Below are positions 18,077 to 27,900 of a stretch of 64,000 nt of DNA, piece by piece. This stretch comes from Gordonia alkaliphila. GTDB lineage: Bacteria; Actinomycetota; Actinomycetes; Mycobacteriales; Mycobacteriaceae. The stretch lies in the NCBI RefSeq assembly GCF_023017165.1, contig NZ_JALKBW010000001.1, forward strand, positions 744,001 to 808,000. Direction: 5' to 3'. Positions within the stretch are counted from its first letter, which is position 1, and each line of letters opens with the position of its first letter. The notes beneath the pieces are model-generated. The model saw only the letters and a program-made list of their open reading frames with translations, had not been told where the DNA came from and did not search any database. The position numbers and the translations under genes were made by a program.

Positions 18077-18412
18077 CTGCCGACGATCGCGTTTAGTCGG
18101 TCGACCGGCGCCGGGATCGCGACGCGGCACCGCGGCGGCGATCTCGCGCGGCGGTGGCGGTGGACTGTTGTCGATGTAGCACTCGGCGGCGACCGGGGCC
18201 GAGGCCCGCTTGCTGATGAGCTTGACCACCTCGACGATGCGGTCGCGGCCGTGCAGTCGTACGCGGACTTCGTCGCCCACGGCCACCGGCGTGGCCGGCT
18301 TCGCGGTGACGCCGTTGACCTGCACGTGACCGGCGCGGCAGGCGGCACCCGCGGCCGAGCGGGTCTTGGTGAGCCGAATTCCCCAGATCCAACTGTCGAC
18401 ACGCGTCGCCAT
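17537..18412 (-). CDS. S4 RNA-binding domain fused in frame to a DUF3558 lipoprotein
   Basis: One open frame of 291 codons. Residues 1-112 are a complete S4-domain protein of the Hsp15/RqcP type (VDSWIWGIRLTKTRSAAGAACRAGHVQVNG, CYIDNSPPPPPRE, GAGRPTKRDRR). In other actinobacteria such a protein is a separate soluble product of about 120 residues ending near RLRG. Here no stop follows. Residues 113-135 are a lipoprotein signal (MDRLRGGTLLILAAVAAMALSAC) and the rest is a DUF3558 domain (FERCGGLTAEEVSAAS, PSVCEWRS, DPICEVGVQFEN, LCDAAKSL). The S4 domain binds structured RNA on stalled or recycled ribosomes. Either a true fusion or a nested start at 18076 gives the lipoprotein. Confidence 0.8.
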   Translation of the reverse strand: MATRVDSWIWGIRLTKTRSAAGAACRAGHVQVNGVTAKPATPVAVGDEVRVRLHGRDRIVEVVKLISKRASAPVAAECYIDNSPPPPPREIAAAVPRRDPGAGRPTKRDRRQMDRLRGGTLLILAAVAAMALSACSSGDDVVSSKTTTPKAGTGPAFERCGGLTAEEVSAASTFAALKLYNDNPSVCEWRSDAHRDGPVVSFNWYRGSPIGRERGHEQLSRENPTVDIEIAGYPGFLARHDPICEVGVQFENDFIEISVADRQSFGAETVPLETLCDAAKSLAATSIERAS

Positions 18413-18473
18413 GTGCCAACTCCCCTCTCGCCCGTCGTTCCCCTAAGTATTACAGCGGACCGGTGATACACCA

Positions 18474-18506
18474 CGGCGCCCGACGACGAGGTGTCGTCGG
18501 GCGCCG
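18474..18506 (-). terminator. Rho-independent-type hairpin after the SHOCT-domain gene
   Basis: A 14-bp perfect stem (CGGCGCCCGACGAC at 18474-18487 with 18493-18506) and a 5-base loop, 14 bases beyond the stop of the gene ending at 18520. No clear T tract. Confidence 0.6.
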
Positions 18507-18519
18507 CAGATAGGTCAGG

Positions 18520-18906
18520 TCAGGCCAGCGCCTTGGCCTTGATGGCCTCGAACTCGGCCTGGTTGATGGTCCCGGCGTCGAGCAGCGTCTTAGCGGTCGC
18601 GATCTGATCGGCCGGCGTCGACGTCCCTGCGGCGTCGCGGATGTACTCGCGGGCCTGAGCGTCGGCGGCCGATTGTGCCTGTGCCGAACGCTGGGCCATG
18701 CCTCGGCCGCGGAACAGCAGGTAGGTGAACGCGGTGAGGTACGGGATTATCACCAGGAAGATGATCCAGACCACTTTCCAGCCCGCCGACAGCTTGTGGT
18801 CGCGGAACAGGTCCGTCAGGACCATGAACAGCACGATCAGGTACGCGATGAACGCGAAGATCAGGATCGTGTACCAGACGACGTTCCAGACGTTGCCCCA
18901 GTCCAT
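18520..18906 (-). CDS. Small membrane protein with PLDc_N-like and SHOCT domains
   Basis: 128 residues. Two transmembrane helices (about 10-32 and 45-66: WYTILIFAFIAYLIVLFMVL and VVWIIFLVIIPYLTAFTYLLF) form the two-helix unit seen in phospholipase-D-N-terminal-like (PLDc_N) small proteins. A linker and a C-terminal SHOCT motif follow (ADQIATAKTLLDAGTINQAEFEAIKAKAL). SHOCT is a short oligomerisation or targeting domain. No catalytic phospholipase domain is present. It is a common actinobacterial envelope protein without assigned function. Confidence 0.75.
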   Translation of the reverse strand: MDWGNVWNVVWYTILIFAFIAYLIVLFMVLTDLFRDHKLSAGWKVVWIIFLVIIPYLTAFTYLLFRGRGMAQRSAQAQSAADAQAREYIRDAAGTSTPADQIATAKTLLDAGTINQAEFEAIKAKALA

Positions 18907-19150
18907 ACCGACTCCTTACGTAGAGAATCACCCCTCCGGTCGGACCGGGTGCAAAAGCAAGCGAAGCACAGGGGTGGACTGGTGCACAATAGCGCCCCCG
19001 AATCGGGGCGCGCCGACCAGCGACTTGCCCCACTTCCCGGCCGCCCGACCTGCACTTTTGGGCCGAAAGTCCCTGGCCACGATTCGACTATCTGCGGCCG
19101 CCTACGCTACCGTCGACGGGTTGTTTCCCGATGTAGGAGAAGGTCCGAAC

Positions 19151-19603
19151 ATGGCCACTGTCATTCTTTACGGCACCGAGACCGGTACCGCGGAACTGGT
19201 CGCCGACGCCATCGCCGACGTGTTGGCCGCCGACTTCGACCCGTCGATCTACGACATGGCCGAGTTCGCCGCGGAAGATCTGAACGCCGACGACTTCCTC
19301 GTGGTGATCTGCTCCACCTATGGCGAGGGCGAACTGCCGTCGGGCGCGCTGCCCTTCGCCGACGAGCTCGACGAGGTGGACCCCGACCTGAGCGGCATGC
19401 ACTTCGCCGTGTTCGGCATGGGCGACAGCGTCTACGACGACACCTTCAATCGCGGCGGCGAGATCATGGCCGAGATGCTGACCAAGCGCGGCGCCGCGCA
19501 GGTCGGCGAGCACTTCCGGCACGACGCGTCGTCGACGATCAAGCCGACCGTCGCGGCCGCCGAGTGGGCTCAGGGCCTCAAGTCGGTCATCGCCGACGAC
19601 TGA
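19151..19603 (+). CDS. Flavodoxin / MioC-like protein
   Basis: 150 residues with the flavodoxin fold: the FMN phosphate loop YGTETGTAE at residues 7-15, then STYGEGELPSGALPF and FAVFGMGDSVYDDTFNRGG, which contact the isoalloxazine ring. The long upstream extension of the open frame is ignored because GTAGGAGAAGG precedes the ATG at 19151 and the fold begins there. It carries electrons as FMN semiquinone/hydroquinone in the cytosol; partners are unknown, though fprB nearby encodes a possible reductase. Its last 34 bases overlap the end of the converging DMT transporter gene. Confidence 0.85.
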   Translation: MATVILYGTETGTAELVADAIADVLAADFDPSIYDMAEFAAEDLNADDFLVVICSTYGEGELPSGALPFADELDEVDPDLSGMHFAVFGMGDSVYDDTFNRGGEIMAEMLTKRGAAQVGEHFRHDASSTIKPTVAAAEWAQGLKSVIADD

Positions 19604-20475
19604 CCCAGGTCGACGACCTCCTCTACCGCGCGACGATCTGCATCGTCGCGCGGTTGTGCTTCTCCCCGAATGGCCGAGTGCTGCGCCAGTTTGACGACGG
19701 CGACGGCGGCCACCAGCAGGATCAGCAACAACAGGATCGACGTACCCACGCCCACGCGCAGGTTCTCGCCGAGCAGGACCACCGCGAGGCCCATCGACAC
19801 CGCGGGCTCCACCACGTTCATCGCGGGGAACGACGTCTGGATGTCGCCGCAACCGAACGAGCGCTGCTGCGCGACCACGGCCAAGGCCAGCACGATCGCC
19901 AACAGGTAGATGTCCGGGTGGGCCATGAAGGTCACCGGATCCTCCATGAAGTGCATGGCCACCGATTTGATGAGCAGCGCCGCCACACCGAACAGTGCGC
20001 CGGCCGCGATGCCGTAGAGCAGCGAGCGGTAGTGCGCGTTGCGGCACCGCTCGGCCAGCACCACCAGCACCAGCAGCGCGATGACCACGACGGTCACGGT
20101 GGCCGCGAACAGGACCGGCGCCGCCCGCCGTTCGCTGGACACCGGGCGCGCGATCACCAGGAACGCGACGACGGAACCGACCAGCACCGCGCCCCAGATC
20201 CAGTCCGCCCGCGAGGGACGGCGTTTGTCGATCCGCGCTTCCAGCGGCAACGCGAAGAGCACCGCCAGCACCACCAGCGGCTGCACCAGCAGAATCGAGC
20301 CCAGCCCCAGCGCCCACGCTTGGAACGCGAAGCCGACGATGGCGATGATCGCACCGATCCACCAGCCCGCGGTGATCGCACCGTTCCGTGAGGAGGCGCG
20401 CTGACGCAGCACCGTTCCGGTCGCGATCAACGCGGCCGACAAGACGGCGAAGAGCGCCGGAACCCAAGTGTGCAT
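19570..20475 (-). CDS. DMT-superfamily membrane transporter
   Basis: 301 residues with about nine to ten hydrophobic helices, beginning MHTWVPALFAVLSAALIATGTVLRQRAS. The repeat of two similar halves, and the motif LVQPLVVLAVLFALPLEARI in the first half and VVEPAVSMGLAVVLLGENL in the second, fit the EamA/DMT (drug/metabolite transporter) group. The substrate is not predictable. The C-terminal 35 residues are polar and hang in the cytosol. The gene converges on the flavodoxin gene and overlaps its 3' end. Confidence 0.75.
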   Translation of the reverse strand: MHTWVPALFAVLSAALIATGTVLRQRASSRNGAITAGWWIGAIIAIVGFAFQAWALGLGSILLVQPLVVLAVLFALPLEARIDKRRPSRADWIWGAVLVGSVVAFLVIARPVSSERRAAPVLFAATVTVVVIALLVLVVLAERCRNAHYRSLLYGIAAGALFGVAALLIKSVAMHFMEDPVTFMAHPDIYLLAIVLALAVVAQQRSFGCGDIQTSFPAMNVVEPAVSMGLAVVLLGENLRVGVGTSILLLLILLVAAVAVVKLAQHSAIRGEAQPRDDADRRAVEEVVDLGQSSAMTDLRP

Positions 20476-20546
20476 CGTGGTTTCAGATTATCGGTCGGAT
20501 CCGCGCTCCGCTCCCCGACGCACGTCCCAGGCGCTACGTTGCAGGT

Positions 20547-21056
20547 GTGATCCTCCGCAACCCCGTGCCCGACGACCTTCCGTTCCTGCGCAGGTGCGTG
20601 ACTCTGGCCCGGCACGCCGTCGAGGTCGGCGACGAGCCCTTCGGCTCACTCTTGCGTCTGGGCGACGACATCCTCTTCGAGGACCGCAATCACGTCTCCG
20701 GCGGCGACCACACCCGCCATCCCGAGTTCGCGATCGCCCGCTGGGCCGCCGAGAATCTGACGCCCGAACAGCGCGGCGCCGCGGTGGTCTACACGTCCGG
20801 GGAACACTGCCCGATGTGCTCGGCCGCGCACGCATGGGTCGGACTGGGCCGCATCGTGTACGCGGTCGGCAGCATTCAACTGCTCCAGTGGCGTCGCGAG
20901 TGGGACCTTCCGGAGCCACCGGTCGCCCCGTTGCCCATCAACGCGGTGGCGCCCGGTGTGGAGGTGGCCGGCCCCGCGCCGGAACTGGTCGACGAGGTCC
21001 GCGCCCTGCACGCCCAGAGCGCCGGCGTGGAGACCGCGCCCGGTCCGTCGCACTGA
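20547..21056 (+). CDS. Nucleoside/base deaminase (CDA superfamily)
   Basis: 169 residues from a GTG start (VILRNPVPDDL). The zinc site of the cytidine-deaminase fold is visible as HPEFAIA (His ligand and catalytic Glu, with Pro where most members have Ala) and SGEHCPMCSAA (the two Cys ligands of PCxxC, here with His in place of Pro). Members deaminate guanine, adenine or cytosine bases or nucleosides. The HPE variant and C-terminal IQLLQWRREWDL segment suggest a subgroup of actinobacterial guanine-deaminase-like enzymes; exact substrate unknown. The longer frame upstream is not used because similarity starts here. Confidence 0.78.
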   Translation: MILRNPVPDDLPFLRRCVTLARHAVEVGDEPFGSLLRLGDDILFEDRNHVSGGDHTRHPEFAIARWAAENLTPEQRGAAVVYTSGEHCPMCSAAHAWVGLGRIVYAVGSIQLLQWRREWDLPEPPVAPLPINAVAPGVEVAGPAPELVDEVRALHAQSAGVETAPGPSH

Positions 21057-21101
21057 CGTGCCTCCCCCGATTTGTCGGCGGCAGGCTCTACCGTGGGAAT
21101 C

Positions 21102-21377
21102 ATGGACTACCGGACGCAGCTGGAAAGCCTCACCACTCTGTCGATGAACGCGATCACTCGTGCCTGCGCCGGCGAGGGCCTCAACGCGCTGCTGACGCAG
21201 TGCTACGACGAGTACCTGGAGTTGCGCGAGCTCGCTGAGGAAGCGCTGACCGATACGACTCCGGAGACCCGCGAGTACTACATGCAGGAAGCCGCCGCCT
21301 GGCGGGACACCGCGCGGGTCCTCAACGAGATGCGCGCGGAGCGTACCGCGGCCGTCCGCGCGGCCGAGTCGGCATGA
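21102..21377 (+). CDS. Small helical protein, function unknown
   Basis: 91 residues from an ATG with the next gene overlapping as ATGA at 21374. The sequence is mostly charged helix (YDEYLELRELAEEALTDTTPETREYYMQEAAAWRDTARVLNEMRAERTAAVRAAESA) with no membrane segment or recognised motif. Coupling to the SixA-type phosphatase gene suggests co-expression. Its own ORF is typical in codon pattern. Nothing more can be said. Confidence 0.6.
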   Translation: MDYRTQLESLTTLSMNAITRACAGEGLNALLTQCYDEYLELRELAEEALTDTTPETREYYMQEAAAWRDTARVLNEMRAERTAAVRAAESA

Positions 21378-21868
21378 CCGCTGGTGCACGCACCCTGATT
21401 CTGCTGCGGCACGGCAAGTCCGGCTATCCGGCCGGCGTGCCCGACCACGACCGGCCCCTCGCCGACCGCGGCCGTCGCGAAGCGGCCTTGGCCGGCGAAT
21501 GGATGGAGCGCGACGGCCTGCAGGTCGATGCGGTGATCTGTTCCACCGCCGAGCGCACCCGGCAGACCCTGGAGCGGACCGGGATCGACGCTCCGACGCA
21601 GTTCACCGCGGACATCTACGAGAACTCACCCGAGGACATCCTCGAAGCGATCCGCACGTACGCGCCGGCAGACGCAGCCGTCCTGCTGGTGGTGGGCCAC
21701 TTCCCCGGACTGCCGGGCACTGCGCTGACCCTGGACGGCGACGCCGACATCGACCGCTTCCCCACCTCGGCGTATGCGGTCCTGTCGATCGGTGTGCCGT
21801 GGGACCGCCTCGGCCTCGACGTGGACCCCGCCGCGCGGGTGACCTCGCTGCAGATCCCCCGCGCGTAA
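21374..21868 (+). CDS. SixA-type histidine phosphatase
   Basis: 164 residues of the histidine phosphatase branch 1. The catalytic LLRHGKS (RHG with phospho-accepting His) is at residues 9-15, then DRPLADRGRREAALAGEWM, ICSTAERTRQTLE (second Arg) and the second catalytic His in VGHFPGLPG. Short length and architecture match SixA-like proteins, which dephosphorylate phospho-histidine or small phosphate substrates. It overlaps the upstream small gene by four bases and is followed by a terminator hairpin at 21942. Which phosphoprotein it acts on is not known. Confidence 0.85.
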   Translation: MTAGARTLILLRHGKSGYPAGVPDHDRPLADRGRREAALAGEWMERDGLQVDAVICSTAERTRQTLERTGIDAPTQFTADIYENSPEDILEAIRTYAPADAAVLLVVGHFPGLPGTALTLDGDADIDRFPTSAYAVLSIGVPWDRLGLDVDPAARVTSLQIPRA

Positions 21869-21941
21869 GAGTTCTCGAAAGTTCGCTGACACCGGAGAAT
21901 TCTGGCGGCGCACGCCCCGTGCTTCCCCCGAATGCAGCAAA

Positions 21942-21969
21942 GGCGCGGCTGCCCGAAGACAGCCGCGCC
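21942..21969. terminator. Bidirectional terminator hairpin between sixA-like and PGRS-like genes
   Basis: A 10-bp perfect stem (GGCGCGGCTG at 21942-21951 with CAGCCGCGCC at 21960-21969) and an 8-base loop lie between two converging genes. No strong T tract. Confidence 0.55.
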
Positions 21970-21992
21970 CGTGCGTCGTTGGGCGGACCCGG

Positions 21993-24900
21993 TCAGGTCA
22001 CGTTCACCGACGAATTCGCGCCTGCGGCGCCCGTGCCGGGACCGCTGCGGTCTCCGCCGGCACCCGCGGTCGCGGTGTTGCCGGAGGTCTGGGCCGATGT
22101 CACGGTGATCGACGCGGCGCCGCCTGCGCCGCCGACACCCGAGTCGTCGCCGTTGCCGCCCGCGCCGCCCTTCGCCTTGACGGTGGTCGCTTGCGCTCCC
22201 GCTCCCGTGACGGTGATGGCGGCATTTCCGCCGCGCCCGCCCTTTCCGTCGTCACTGCCTTGACCGGCGTTGCCACCGGTGGCTTGGCCATAGGCCACGG
22301 TGCTGCCATTGTTGGCGCGGATCGTAGCGCCGCCCCCGACCGCACTCGTACTGCTCACTCCGGCCGCGGCATAACTGTTGCTGATCGTGCCGCCGTAGGA
22401 ATCGACGTACGCGTGCGAGCCCGCGATGTTCCCGGCGGCATTACTCCCGGTCGCGACACTGTTGTGGACCTGACCACCCGCGACGACGGTCTGATCCTTC
22501 CGGATCCGGACGCGACCTTCGCCGCCGTTCTTGCCGTTGACGCCGGAGACACCCGCGCCTCCGGCGCCACCAATCGCACCACCACTGGTGATCGAGCCGG
22601 AGGTCAGCGTGGGATCGGTCCAGACCGCGCCGATGCCGCCCGCGCCGCCCGTGGCGCCGTCGCCGATGCCCCCGTTTCCACCGGCTCCTCGACCGTCGGC
22701 CACGGTGTTCGAGCCGCCCGCATAGATCTGGCCCATGCCGCCGGCTCCGCCGGTACCGCCGTTCACTCCTTCTCCGCCGTTACCGCCCACACCCGTGCCG
22801 GTGGCGATTCCACCCGTCGTCTGGGTGCCGCCCGGGGTCGGGTTCTCCGGCGTCACCGGGTCGGGGAGATACGCACCGACGATGAGGTTTCCTTGTCCAC
22901 CCACGCCGCCGACACTGCCTGCGGCGGCAGAGCCACCATTGCCGCCGATCGCCGTCCCGTGCGCCGCTCCCCCGATACCGCCGAGCGGCTGACCCACCTT
23001 CTCCGCGTAGCCGACCTGGATGGTTCCGTTGGCGCCGTTGCCGCCGCGGCTACCGGCGCCGTCGGCGTTTCCACCGCTTCCGCCATTGCCCTCGCCGGTG
23101 ACTTCACTGTCTTGGGTCCTCGCGTAGAGGGTGCCGTTGGCACCGCTTCCGCCCTGGCCGCCGTTCTGAGCGAATCCGCCGTCGCCGCCGCGTCCCGTGC
23201 CCGCGGCGCTCGATCCATCGCCGGCGGCGAGAATCCGGCCGCCGCCGCCACCACCGCCGACGCTTCCCGCGCCGACCGCCGCACCGCCCGGCCCTCCGGT
23301 CGCGGAGCCGCTGGCACTGCTGTCCGCGCCGCTGGCGATGATCTCGGCTCCGCCGCCGCTGCCGCCGGCGCCGCCGTCACTTCCGGTACCACCCGTGCCG
23401 CCCGAGGCCCGGCCGTCGACCTGACTATGCGCGCCACTGGCCATCGCCGTCGCCGATCCGCCGCGTCCGCCGGTGCCGCCGCCCAGGCCCGCACCACCGT
23501 TGCCTCCTGTCGCCTCACCGTGCGCGGTACTGCCCTCGCCCAATGCGTGCACCGAACCCACGCCGCCGTTTCCGCCGACGACCGAAGCGCCCGCACTGGT
23601 TCGCCCGTCGCCGGTGCCGCCGCTGCCGCCGATCGCGTACCCACCGGCCGTCGCATTGGCCCCGGCCGCGTAGATCTGTCCGAGCTGGCCGTTGCCACCG
23701 GTACCGCCGTTACTGCCTGCGCCACCATTCCCGCCTTGCGCGGTTCCGGTCGCCGTGGCGCCGTCGCCGCCGACCAGGATGGTGGCCATCCCGCCTAGGC
23801 CGCCCGTGCCGCCCGACGTCGCATCGCCGCCGTTGCCGCCGATTGCGGTGCCGTTTCCTGTTCCGTTGGTCCCTCCGCCGTTGTAGCCGACCTGGACCCA
23901 GCTGGTCGCACCGTCACCGCCGACGCTGCCGATTCCGTCCGCGTTACCGCCGGATCCACCGATTCCCGTGCCCTGCGCCGTACTGCGCTCTGCATCCGCG
24001 AGCAAGACTCCGGCACCGCCGTTGCCGCCGCGTCCACCATTGGTGGCGTTACCGCCATTGCCACCCAGGCCGGTACCTGCTGCCGTAGTGCCGGCACCGG
24101 TAGCGGAAATCCAGGCGCCCTCGCCGTTGCCGCCGACGCTTCCTGCACCCGTGGCGGTACCGCCCGTGCCACCGGTCACCACACCGCTGACCTCGCTGTC
24201 GACGCCGAGTGCCTCGAAGTCAGCGGTGCCGCCGGCACCGCCGATGCCGCCGTTGCGACCGTCACCACCGGCACCGCCGGTAGCCGTCCCCGCAGCCGAG
24301 CTGCCCGCGCCGTCGGCCACTGAAGTCGCTGCACCGCCGGCGCCACCGGCGCCATTGAGTCCGTGACCGCCGGCCCCGCCGACCGCCGTCACTGTTTGGG
24401 CTCCAGCACCGGACGTCGTGGCGTTGCCGCCGGCACCGCCGGTCGAACTGCCGGACACCGTGGTCGTGGCGTTGCCGCCCTTCCCGCCGGTGGTTCCGGC
24501 TCCGGTCGCCGCGCCACCGGCGCCACCGACACTGCTGCCGATCACCGTGACACCGCTGCCACTCGCGCTGACCGTTCCTCCACCACCGTTGCCCCCGACA
24601 CCGCCGGCGGTTCCGCTGCCACCGGCACCGCCGACCGCACCGGGACCGGTCGTCTGCGCGTTTCCACCGCCCGTGGCCACCACTCGGCCCTCGCCGCCGC
24701 TGCCGCCCGAGCCGGTGCCGTTGGCCGCACCGGCCGCGCCGCCGGTCGCCGTGCCTGACACCTGGCTAGCCGGCCCCTGGGCGTGCATGGAGGCGCTGCC
24801 GCCGTTGCCGCCCGTGCCTCCGGGGCTGCCTGCGACAGCACTGCCGCCGGCACTGCCGTCGCGGCCGGTCGCAGTACCAGTGGCGGTACCACCGAGATCG

Positions 24901-27900
24901 GCCATGACCAGTGCCTGGCCACCGTTGCCGCCGTTGCCGCCGCGGGTCCCGTCGGCGGCGTTACGGCCACCGTCGCCGCCGTCGCCGCCGTGGGCGACCG
25001 CGTCGGTCACCGTCGAACCGAACGACCCGGTGTAGTCGTAGACGCCGACCCAGCCCTGCTGGCCGTGCCCACCGTTGCCACCGAGGCCCGCGCCGCCGTC
25101 ACCGCCGGTCGCCGTGCCGTTGGTCGTGACGCCCTGGTAACCGGTGACCTGTGCCGTACCACCGTTACCACCGGTGGCACCCGCTGCGCCGCCGTCACCG
25201 CCGGACGCATTGCCCGACGACGATCCACCGTTGCCGTACGCGTACACCAAGCCGTACGCACCGGCACCACCGACGCCGCCGTTGGTCGCCGCACCACCGT
25301 TGCCGCCGGAAGCAGTACCGGTGGCCAATCCGCCGCCGTTGCTCGCCTGGACCCAGGCGTTGCCGCCCCCGCCGCCCTTACTGCCTGCGCCGTCGGCGTT
25401 GCCGCCTCCGCCGCCCGCAGCCGCACCGGAAGCCTGTGCGCTCGGCCCGCTGGCGTAGACCTGGCCGGTCGCGCCGTTGCCGCCGACACCGCCCGCGGAC
25501 CCGTTGCCGCCGGCACCGCCGACCGCACCGGTTTCGGTCGCGTTCGCGGTGCCGCCGTTCTCCGCAAGCACTGAACCCTTGCCGCCGCTGCCACCCTTGC
25601 CCGCATCGACGGCCGCGCCGCCGGCACCGCCGGTCGCCACACCCGATGCCCGGCTTCCGGAGCCGCGGCTGGTCATGTCACCGGCACCACCATTGCCGCC
25701 CACGCTGTCCGAGCCGGTGGCCTGTCCGCCAGCACCACCGGTCACCATCGCATTCGCGACATGCCCTCCGTTCGCGCTGATCGACGCCGAGCCTCCGGTA
25801 CCGCCGGTGCCGCCGCCGGTGGCGGCGCCGCCGACCCCGCCGACCGCCGAACTGTCGGCGATCGCACCACCACTCGTGGCGATCGCCGAGGCGTCGCCGC
25901 CTCGACCTCCGACATTGTTAGTGTCGGCCGTCCCGGCGGCGCCGCCGCGCACGTGCGTATTCGTCACCGTGCTGCCGGTCGCGGCTTCCACCCGGGCGCC
26001 GCCGCCGACCGCGGTGGCACTACTGACACCCGCGATCGCCGAACTGTTCCTCACGATGCCGCCTGTGGCTTGGACCGTGCCCAGTGCTCCGTTGAGCGCA
26101 CCGACAGCTTCGCCGCCGACTGCCGTGCCGCCCACGATGGTTCCGCCAGCCGGGCCGACGTTCACGGAACCCTGACCGCCGACACCCGCGTTCGCATTAC
26201 CGGTGGCGCCGTTGCGTCCTCCCGCACCTCCGGTGGCGTGTCCCTCTGCCGAACTTCCCGATGTCGACAGGCGATTGGTCGCCACGACTCCGCTGTTGCC
26301 GCGTCCACCGACCTGGCCGACGCCGTCGCCCACTCCGCCGGCCCCGCCGGTCGCGGTACCGGTCGCTGTGGTCTGTGTGCCGCCGGCATACACCTGGCCG
26401 GTCCAGCCGGCACCGCCGGTTCCACCGTTGCTACCGTCGCCGCCGCGGCCGCCCTGCACCGTGCCGCTGGCCTGGCCGTCGGTGGTGGGGACGGGGCCGT
26501 TCGCGGTACCGCGGTTCCCGCCGACCAGGATCGACCCCATGCCGCCGGCACCGCCGGTGCTACCCATGGTCAGTCCCTCGCCGCCGGCACCTCCGGTTGC
26601 CGTGCCGGACGCGGACCCTCGCGCTCCGCCGCCGTCGTAGCCGACCTGCACGGAGGCACCGCCGCCGGCACCGCCCCGACTCAACGCGCCTTCGGCGCGC
26701 CCGCCATCACCGCCGACCCCGGTACCGGACGCGGTGCTGTCGGTGGCGAGGGCGAACACTCCGCCCTGCGCGCCGTTGCCACCGCGGCCGCCATCGGCGC
26801 CCGCACCGCCGGCACCGCCACGGCCTAGTCCGGCCGCGTCGCTACCCACCGCACCGGCCCAGAGGATCCCTTGTCCTCCATTGCCGCCGACACCACCCGC
26901 GGTACCGCTGCCACCGGCACCGCCGAGGACATCTCCGGTCGCCGCGCTTCCAGCCGCCGCAGCATGGATCTTCCCCTGTCCTCCATTGCCGCCGACACCA
27001 CCCGCGGTACCGCTGCCACCGGCACCGCCGACCGCACCGTCCCCGGTCGCCGCCGCGGTCCCGCCGTTCTCGGCCAGCGCGTACCCTTGTCCGCCGTTGC
27101 CGCCCGTGCCGCTGCCGATGGCCGCGCCACCCGCGCCGCCGGTCGCGGTACCCGAAACCTGGCTTCCGGAACCCCGCGCGTGCATGTCGGCATTGCCGCC
27201 GTCACCGCCGTTGCCGCCGGGGGTGCCCGCGACAGCGTTGCCGCCGACACCACCTGCGCCGCCGGTGGAGGTACCTGTGGCAGTACCGCCCTGATCAGAC
27301 TTGACCAGGGCCTGTCCGCCGTCGCCGCTGTCGCCGCCGCGGGTGCCGTCGGCGGCGTTGCGGCCGCCGTTGCCGCCGTCGCCGCCGTGGGCGACCGCGT
27401 CGGTCACCGTCGAACCTGCGGGCCCGGTGTAGTCGTAGACGCCGACCCAACCCTGCTGGCCGTGCCCACCGTTGCCACCGAGGCCCGCGCCGCCGTCACC
27501 GCCGGTCGCCGTGCCGTTCGTCGTGACGCCGTTCATGCCGGTGACCTGTGCCGTACCGCCGTTGCCGCCGGTCGCGCCGGCAACACTGGCCGCGCCGCCG
27601 TTGCCGCCGGTCGCGGTGCCCGACGACGACGCACCGGTGCCGACCGCCATCACCAAGCCGTAGCCACCGTCGCCGCCGACGCCGCCGTTCGACGCCGCCC
27701 CGCCGTCGCCGCCGACGGCATTGCCGTCGGCCGTGTTCCCGGCACTGGCCTGCACCCAGGCGTCGCCACCCGCGCCACCGATGCTGCCGTTGCCGGTGCC
27801 GCTGCCACCGGCACCGCCGGTCGCCGTCCCCGATGCCGCCGAACCGGCACCCAGTCCGAGGATCTCCCCGACGCCGCCGTCGCCGCCGGTACCCGCGCCG

